From contig CAJNDS010002326.1 in NCBI GenBank assembly GCA_905221605.1, positions 64,001-128,000 on the forward strand: a DNA stretch of 64,000 nt. The letters run 5' to 3'. This stretch comes from Symbiodinium natans. Its lineage: Eukaryota > Sar > Dinophyceae > Suessiales > Symbiodiniaceae. The notes beneath the pieces are model-generated. The model made no database searches. It was not told where the DNA came from and saw nothing but the letters and a program-made list of their open reading frames with translations. The translations under genes and the position numbers were made by a program. Below are positions 57,601 to 64,000 of the stretch, one piece after another (positions within the stretch are counted from its first letter, which is position 1; each line of letters opens with the position of its first letter).

Positions 57601-58390
57601 TCATATGACTTCTTGCATGAAGCCGGCCATGCTCTGCTCTGCCAGCTGCGTCAGCTGTGCGTCGGAGGCGACTTCACACACTGCCTTGCGAGGGCAGCTT
57701 GGAGGCAACTTGGAGCGGCTCACATTCGGGGAACCTGAAAAAGCAGGTGTACGATGTCGTGGCCCAGGAGCTCCTGCACTCTGCTCTGCCGCCTAGCCGC
57801 CTAGCCTACTCAAAAAAAACGCCACTGCGGATTGCGGAGGTCCTTCTCGATGGCCTTCTCCACCGCTTCTTCTAGATGCTGGGCAATGTCCCTCCTCTGC
57901 TGCTCTGTGAGGTCCTCTGGTGCCCCGATTGCAGCAGGTCACGTCACGGCGCGGGTATCTCTGAGGCTTGCGTTGCGCCTCTGCGTGGAGCAGCTGCCGC
58001 AGCGGCTTGCTGCTGGGCAGCTCGGGACGCAGCAGAGCCACCGCCTGCGGAGCGAAGGTACTCTGATCGCTGTTCCGGGTAGCTTACTGAGTTTGCTGGT
58101 TGTTTGCAGGGCTGTGTTCTTTGGAGCTGCCTGGGGAACAGCGATGCTGTGAAGAATCCTCCGTTTGTCAGCAGCTCTGACCTGAGGAGCTGCAATGTCC
58201 GGCACAGCCAAAGACACGCAAAGCATGCCGAGCGCTGGACGGCTGTGGAGAAGTAGATGCCTCGGGCGCACGGAAGGCATCCGCCCGTCACATTTGACGG
58301 CTCCAACCAGTTGACAACAGCATTGTCTGCAAGGACTGGGCCGTTAATGACTTTGCAGCCGAAGCGATGATAGAAGGTGGCATGCAAGTT
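57601..58390 (-). other. Candidate exons of an unidentified minus-strand gene
   Basis: Segments that look coding: VINGPVLADNAVVNWLEPSN near 58350-58290, APEDLTEQQRRDIAQHLEEA followed by VEKAIEKDLRNPQWRF near 57925-57820, ELLGHDIVHLLFQVPRM near 57775-57720, and ASDAQLTQLAEQSMAGFMQE near 57670-57610. The last three are short, helical and separated by intron-length gaps. No family is recognised. Confidence 0.35.
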
Positions 58391-59040
58391 CTTGCCTCAG
58401 GCTGCCGGCTGTTGAGCTCAGAAGCGAATGGATGGAGTTAAGCAATCTACGTCTCTATAATAGTTTCTATAGGCATCAGCTGATGCTGCAGGTAGTTGCT
58501 ACCTGGCGACCGGAGAACTGATCCAGAATCTCTCGCAGATTCTTCAGTTGGGCCTGTGCCACAGGGACAGTTCCGGTTCGCTTGCGGCCAACATGCTAGA
58601 CTCGTAAGGGGGGCCTTTCTTTCTTCTTCCGTGGGCTTCCTCGATGTGGAGGTCTTGGAGGAGTACAGAAGCAACTTCAGCACCACCTGGACTCTGAGAA
58701 AAAGAGACCGTCGCCTGAGAAACCGTCGCCTGAGATGTGCAGATCGAAGAAGTGGCCTGGTGCCCGTATCGATCCTGCGCCATCTTTGGTAGGCTCTCCT
58801 TGAAGTGCGTCAGCAGCTCTCGCCTGATAAGCCAGTGGCTATCGCGGCTATGCGTTCCGGTGGACTTACAGCCAGGAGCTGCCTTTGCTCTTTGGTTCCC
58901 CACTTGAGGCAAGCCTGACAGCGTGGCAAGATGCCTCTGCACAGTTCTACACAACAGCTAAGCAGCTAAGCTGTGCAGGAGGGCTTCTCGCGGCCTCTAT
59001 GACACGGGCACCAACGTTCGTGGAGCAGTACTCGGCCAGC
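58391..59040. other. Region downstream of the Lys-rich gene
   Basis: Open frames on the minus strand (58954-58544) are uncertain. It may hold further 3' exons of the Lys-rich gene. Nothing is recognised. Confidence 0.2.
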
Positions 59041-60041
59041 TTATTCGAAGTGCCTGGACGATGAGAGGTGCAGCCATCTGTGTCCGGGATTTCCTTTGAG
59101 GAACGCGCGTTTTCGGAGCTTCTCGAGAATGTCATTGACGATGATCTCAGCATTTCGCGTCCTGAGCATGGGAGCTTCCAGATTCAGAAGTGCAATTGAA
59201 ACACAGGCATCATCAAAGAGGACTGCTCTGTCCTCCCCGGATTGATCAACTCGCCTGCACGCAGCAGAAGATGCGTAAGGGGCTGTCATTCTGTGACTGT
59301 CGTGGGATTCCCCACACACAAAGGTCACCGGGAGCTGCGCCATAAAGCTTCGTGATCTCCAGCTTCCGCTTCCGCTTCGGAGTTAGTGCCTTCTTGCCCT
59401 GAGATCAAGCGATTCTTATCTGTCGCCCGGGGGGGGAGCTGGGGGGCCGCCTTGTGCTCCTCCTCCTCCTCCTCCTCTTTCGGTTCAACTTTTCGTTTCA
59501 CTCCCTTCTTTTCTGCCTGCCGAGTTCGTAGGAACGGTTGTAGCAAGAAGGTGCTGAAGGTTTCTGTACGCACTCAGGTCCTTCTCTCCTTTCCCGGCTT
59601 TTGCTTTGCCCTTCCCAGCTCCCTTGGCAGTCTTGGGACTCCTCGCAAGGTACACCGAATCATGAGAAATAGGACATGTATCACAATACCCTATCTCACT
59701 ATAGCAACTGTATATACTTATGTATGATTGCATGAAAATGAACAAACACATCACAGAACATCATGAAGCGGGCTCGCTTGGGCCAGCCTGGTCTTTCCGG
59801 GCCTCCCTTCGCGAGCCTTCTGCTTGGCCTTGGATGCCTTGCCTTGAACACAAGGAAGGTACACGGCAGCATCGTGACATCTCAGGTTCTTCGGGCCTGC
59901 ACGGCCTCGCTTCGCAGCGCCGCCCTCACAGCAGGAGAAAGCCCGAGAAGAATGTGAAGAACGTGGGAAAAGCGTGAAAATCTTGGGAGCGGGGAGCGCC
60001 TGCTTGCCCTTTTTGCCACGGCCGCCTCCCTTCTTGGCCAT
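59041..60041 (-). CDS. Lysine-rich, probably nuclear protein, multi-exon
   Basis: Starts at ATG 60041 (MAKKGGGRGKKGKQ) and ends exon 1 at 60000. A 75-bp GC-AG intron (59999-59925) joins in phase to GGAAKRGRAGPKN. Further basic exon pieces: GKASKAKQKAREGRPGK (about 59860-59805), KTAKGAGKGKAKAGKGEK (to 59581), then a probable GA-AG intron (59580-59517) and EKKGVKRKVEPKEEEEEEE (from 59516). After a linker comes a globular-looking part (about 59343-59041) with LNLEAPMLRTRNAEIIVNDI and LEKLRKRAFL. Lys/Gly/Ala-rich pieces followed by an acidic run suggest a nucleic-acid- or chromatin-binding nuclear protein. I do not recognise the family and do not claim it is a known dinoflagellate histone-like protein. 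Confidence 0.5.
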
Positions 60042-62833
60042 CCAAACTTAATGGAACGCTTGGGCACGAAGGCGATTTTGACTGGGAACAGGCTCGTCGC
60101 TGTGATGGCTGCAAGGAGATGTGCACCCTCCTATGCCGCATGCTCTTTTGGGCCCTTCTGCTTCTGTGTCTCCCTGAAACCTGTGCCTGTTGATGTCTGT
60201 TGATGCGTCATGCACCGCTTGAGCCGCAGGAGACACAGCTGCTTTCCATCTGCCGACAACGCGTAGCCCACTGGTCTCGAAGTAACCTCTAAGCAGGATG
60301 TTTCGTGTCCCTCGTGTTGCGACTCATGTATCTTCCTTTTTCGTTTAATGTGAGCTCAAGTCCGGGAAGCCGATAGCGAGATCCGCTTGAAAACCGGCGC
60401 AGGGCCGCGGAGCGCTGGAGGGAGACGATTGCCGTGGGAAGCATCCTGCGCCCCTGGTCTTGGGCCAACACCAACATGCACTTCAAAGGTGGGCGTACAG
60501 GTGTTTAGTACACCTTCAGACCTTGTGCGGCCATCTCCTGCACCAATTGCACACACGCAACTGCACAAGTACTGCATGGCAGAAGACGCGTGGGTGAGAT
60601 AACAGCCGACGCGTGGCAAAGCAATGCTGTTCCAATGCAGCTGTGTCCTCCTGCTTCTTCTTCAGCTCCTCGTTTGCCTGAAGCTCGCTACAAGCTCGCT
60701 ACAAGCTCGCTACAAGCTCGCTTGGGAAGTTCCAAGCATCATCTCTTGAGTCCGCAGCCTTCACCTGTTCCATTCCTTGCTCACCGTAGACATCAGCGGC
60801 CATACCGAACTTCTCCTGGAACCTTGAGGAGCACAAAAGAGGGCCAGAGGACAACAGATGGCCCCTCAGAAAGCCACAAAACAGAACGAGACCCGGGCTT
60901 CGTAAGCGCAGAGTTGTCCAGCAGAACCTGGCTGCTTATGCGTCATGTGAGGCATGCATCCCATGGTATTCAGGCCACGCCCTTAACATGGCCAGAAGCT
61001 CCTTGCCCTTCTGGCCCTTCCAAGCTGGGTGGGCACCACTCCAGATATCAACCTCACAGCTAGATGCGCACTTCTCACGTTGTTGCGAGCCCCTACGCCA
61101 TGCACCAGCCACCTTGTATTCGGACACAGTGCCATTGAGCACCGCGACCTGGCAAAGGCATGCAGAAGAGGAGCACTTGGCAAGATGGCCTCCCAGTGTG
61201 TTCGCAGCCTGCTCTCCCTTGTAGTAGACAGGACCTTCACGGAAGCAGTGGGAGCAGAGCACCCTATGAGCTCATGAACTCTCTCTGTGGCTCAAACTGC
61301 AACAAAGCCCCCTTGAGCTGGCGGCTGGACTCAAAGCGCTTGGGTCGCTCCACAACGGCCTTCTTCTTATCACCTCAGCACGTCCGGGGTTGGTTCTGCA
61401 TCATGGTACAGGTGCCCCTCTGCTTTCCGTCTTTTCACTGAAAATCCCTGAAGGGTTCCCAAGGGCCCATAAATAGGGGCCCACAGATAGGGGCCTACAC
61501 TTCTAACCTTAGGGGGACTTCGATTTCGGGAACCCCTCTTTCAAGAATCGGTTCACATTCACCAGCTCTTCAGATGAAAGTCCCTTCGACGCAACATCCA
61601 AGCTCTTGGCCCTTCATTGCATCCTTCTTGCTCTTGCGCGCTTGCGCTTGTGCCGCTGCTGCCCTGAGGTTCGTGGTAACAGTGCACATGACTAACAACG
61701 AACAAATGCACTCAAAAACGCCTCTCAAGAACAACGACACCGCCCTATCTGTGCTGGCAAACGCTACACATAATTCAGGGAATCCCTGCTTGAAATCAAT
61801 CTTCTTCATGACATTGCCCGTGTTCCAGTCACGACCTCAACGGCTCCAAGACTCTTTGCACACCATTGGCAAGCATCATCAGACCACTTCTCAGGACAGA
61901 TTTTCCATCACGCTGAGGGCCTCACCACCCTCACGCGCCACGAGGTTACGAGTGGTCGATGTACTTCGAATTCCCCCAGCTACGAATGTGATGGCACCTT
62001 GCAGAGTTCCAGGGAGAAAAAGCGCTCTTGGCCTTGCCTGGAAAAAGAAAAACTGCTCCGTGAAAAGATGCGAAAAACAACTGAAGATGAGCAGCTGCTG
62101 GCTGCCCACAGGGTCGCGACTAGCAGAGTGGCGAGGACGCCCTGGTGGCAACACGAAGTGCTGAAAGGGAAGATGTTGTGGGATGTTGTGGGATATTGTG
62201 GCATGCTAGTGAGACCCGAGGGAGGCTCACCAGGGAGAATGGTGAGGAATGGTGGGGAAACGCGCTCGATGAGAGACCCGGGCCTTGGCGCACTGACCAC
62301 GTTCTCTGCCGCGCGCCGCAGGAGCCATCTTTTTTTCGGGAAACCTGCCCGCACGCCATGCAAATCCACACACAAAACGCAAAGAAAAAAGGCAAAAACA
62401 AGACTCCTCGCCTCGCGAATGTACTGGCGGCTGCGATGATCGCGGGCTGCCAGTTTGGAAAGCCGAAACTAAATTGCGAGGAATTCGGTCCTGACTAATC
62501 GCTTCATGTTGATCCACGTTGACCCATTGTGCCCGCGCTGAAAAGAAACTCACACCTGCAGTTCCATCCATGCCCTGCAGCTGCCACGATTTTTGATGGC
62601 TGCATTGCAAGCTCGCAAAGCGGTGAGACAAGGAAGCAACTGTTCATGCTAGAAGCAATAGGACTCAAAGATGGTTAGGGCAGAACTTCGGCAGAACTCT
62701 ACAGCTGCTACACGCCAACCTGCAAGACCATCGCTACGCTTTTCTGCATCTCACAGCCGCGCAGCCTTGGTGCCAGACGGGTTTATGTCTCAAACTCCCA
62801 CGTAACGGGTGCCTGCAGCCTCTGGCCAGCACG
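60042..62833. other. Region without an identified gene
   Basis: Minus-strand segments near 61260-60940 (KCSSSACLCQVAVLNGTVSE, ELLAMLRAWPEYHGMHASH) and 62020-61900 (GTLQGAITFVAGGIRS) may be exons. No family is recognised. The plus-strand frame 61574-62164 starts with a hydrophobic stretch but has no domain and is likely chance. Confidence 0.25.
60679..60722. repeat. Tandem repeat of CTACAAGCTCG (11 bp)
   Basis: Nearly four head-to-tail units of an 11-bp word. Related CTACAAGCTGC words occur near 52503. Confidence 0.85.
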
Positions 62834-62982
62834 TAGGGTTTAGGGTTTAGGGTTTGGGGTTTGGGGTTTGGGGTTTGGGGTTTGGGGTTTGGGGTTTGGG
62901 GTTTGGGGTTTGGGGTTTGGGGTTTGGGGGTTGGGGTTTGGGGTTTGGGGGTTGGGGTTTGGGGTTTGGGGCTTAGGGTTTT
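62834..62982. repeat. TTTGGGG array grading from TTTAGGG
   Basis: Starts with three TTTAGGG units, then about 17 TTTGGGG units (a few expanded to GGGGG), and ends with CTTAGGG. G-rich on the plus strand. Frames across it give only Gly/Leu/Val/Trp/Phe repeats and are artefacts. Confidence 0.95.
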
Positions 62983-63322
62983 CCATTACTCATATTCGCT
63001 CGCACACAGCTGCGAGGTGAAATCTGGTGCCTTTTTCACTCCGTATCGGCATCGCTGTGCTCGCGGTCTACCACTTTCAAGAAGCTTTCCAAGTTTTGCA
63101 GCGGAGACAAGGACTCATCGCTGTCCGGTGCGACGGGGCCTGACTCGGGGAATTGACCACTTCGTCAATTCGTCCCTACGTCTAAGTGCGACATACCGCG
63201 CAAGTTCTGCAAGAAAGGAGAGTTGCGACACATGCTGGAGCAGAGCTTCTCCCGGTTTCGATGAACATGTTATGCAACAACCCTGCTTAACAATCTCGAA
63301 ATCAACGGGCAAAACCTGATCT
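62983..63322. other. Region downstream of the TBC gene
   Basis: Probable 3' untranslated region of the TBC gene and spacer. No gene recognised. Confidence 0.3.
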
Positions 63323-64000
63323 CTAAGCCTTCTTCGCCGTCTTAGCCCTGCCTTGGCCCTCGTTCTCGCGGCGCGCCCGCAGCTCGGCGCGCCGAGCCTC
63401 GACGATGGCATCCTCCCACCGAGGTTTCAAGGCTCTGACAATGGAGCTGGGCTGAACAAGCTTTGACCCATCGAGTGATCTGGGACCTGCTTCCAAAATT
63501 TCCAAAAGCGCAAAGCAGTTCTCTTGCCAGGAGAACCTTCAATTAGCCCTCATCCACCCCTGACAACCTGCAGTCTCAGCCCGCATGAAGCCCCTACCCT
63601 ACCGTGGCCCTGGCAACGTCTGCCGAGCCTGTTCGAGGACGTCTTTCAAATGCTGACGTCGAAGCTCCATGATCACATCCATGGAAAAGCTGCGTAACCA
63701 CAAGCCGTGCATCGTGTTCAGCAGGTCATCCTCTGGGCATGTCGGGCTGCGCAGTATCTCGTAGACTTTCGCCATGCTTCGGACATCGAGTAAACAAGAT
63801 TCCAAGAGCCGGAGGATGGAGAGGGCGGTTCGAAAGAGAACCTTGGAGCCCTCGTGTAACAGGCAGTCAAGCACCCGGTGCAGGCTTGGACTCGGCAGCG
63901 TGTTGACGTACAAGCATAAGAACCAGCCCATGGTGAATGGGGCAAGGTCAACTTCATGTTCAACCAGATGCGCGTGGAGTGTTGGCAGGTAGCTCTTGAC
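63323..64000 (-). CDS. TBC-domain Rab GTPase-activating protein, C-terminal part
   Basis: Partial gene whose 5' part lies beyond the window end. The exon from 64000 to about 63610 encodes the C-terminal half of a TBC domain: SYLPTLHAHLVEHEVDLAPF, MGWFLCLYVNTLPS, then LHRVLDCLLHEGSKVLFRTA, the highly conserved WFLCLF-x-N-x-LP and W/LD-x-LL-x-EG-x-KVLFR blocks. TBC proteins stimulate GTP hydrolysis by Rab GTPases and so control vesicle traffic. The catalytic Arg and Gln fingers lie in the part not included. A last exon (about 63510-63323) adds a basic helical tail (RWEDAIVEARRAELRARREN) and stops at 63323. The exact splice sites between 63610 and 63510 are not fixed; one GT-AG choice uses a short intron. 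Confidence 0.82.

Noticed and set aside
62861-63319. Gly/Leu/Trp/Val repeat protein
   Set aside because: Translation of the TTTGGGG array.

Overview
The window reads as nuclear DNA of a dinoflagellate, most likely a Symbiodiniaceae-type alga. This is inference from four things seen here. (1) Telomere-type CCCTAAA/TTTAGGG blocks recur throughout. (2) Conserved protein motifs are split by short introns, some with GC (and one probable GA) donor sites instead of GT. (3) Every recognisable host gene lies on the minus strand, as in the unidirectional gene arrays of these algae. (4) A very long LINE retroelement carries a RanBP2/zinc-ribbon-like ORF1. No bacterial operons, CRISPR arrays, rRNA or tRNA genes were recognised.

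Layout. 1-16131: a secreted phospholipase-like gene (minus strand; cysteine-rich repeats plus a patatin/cPLA2-type lipase domain). An 11.65-kb LINE on the plus strand (889-12537) sits in one of its introns, flanked by a perfect 15-bp direct repeat of telomere-like sequence. The LINE encodes a zinc-ribbon/coiled-coil ORF1 and a giant ORF2 with the order: long unknown region, RNase H, APE endonuclease, reverse transcriptase, zinc fingers. Two frameshifts break ORF2. 17.2-21.9 kb: a tandem paralogue of the phospholipase gene. 22752-24167: an uninterrupted malate/L-lactate dehydrogenase-family (Ldh2) gene. 25.6-38.1 kb: two ABCG-type nucleotide-binding/membrane units in tandem, either two half-transporters or one full-size PDR-type gene. 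39.6-42.3 kb: unidentified candidate exons around a perfect interstitial telomere array. 46911-49256: a GT61-family glycosyltransferase with introns. 49.5-55.5 kb: unidentified candidate exons. 56.1-56.75 kb: a PUM3/Puf6-like RNA-binding gene. 57.6-58.4 kb: unidentified exons. 59.0-60.04 kb: a lysine-rich, probably nuclear protein. 63.3 kb to the window end: the C-terminal part of a TBC-domain Rab-GAP.

The host genes do not form an obvious pathway. Several are secretory or membrane-related (secreted phospholipases, ABCG lipid/drug exporters, ER/Golgi glycosyltransferase, Rab-GAP), but this may be coincidence. Exon positions are given where a conserved motif fixes them; most other splice sites are not resolved. 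The most interesting items are the domain order of the LINE, its insertion at telomere-like DNA inside an intron between the two catalytic residues of a lipase, and the repeated occurrence of telomere-like tracts inside introns.
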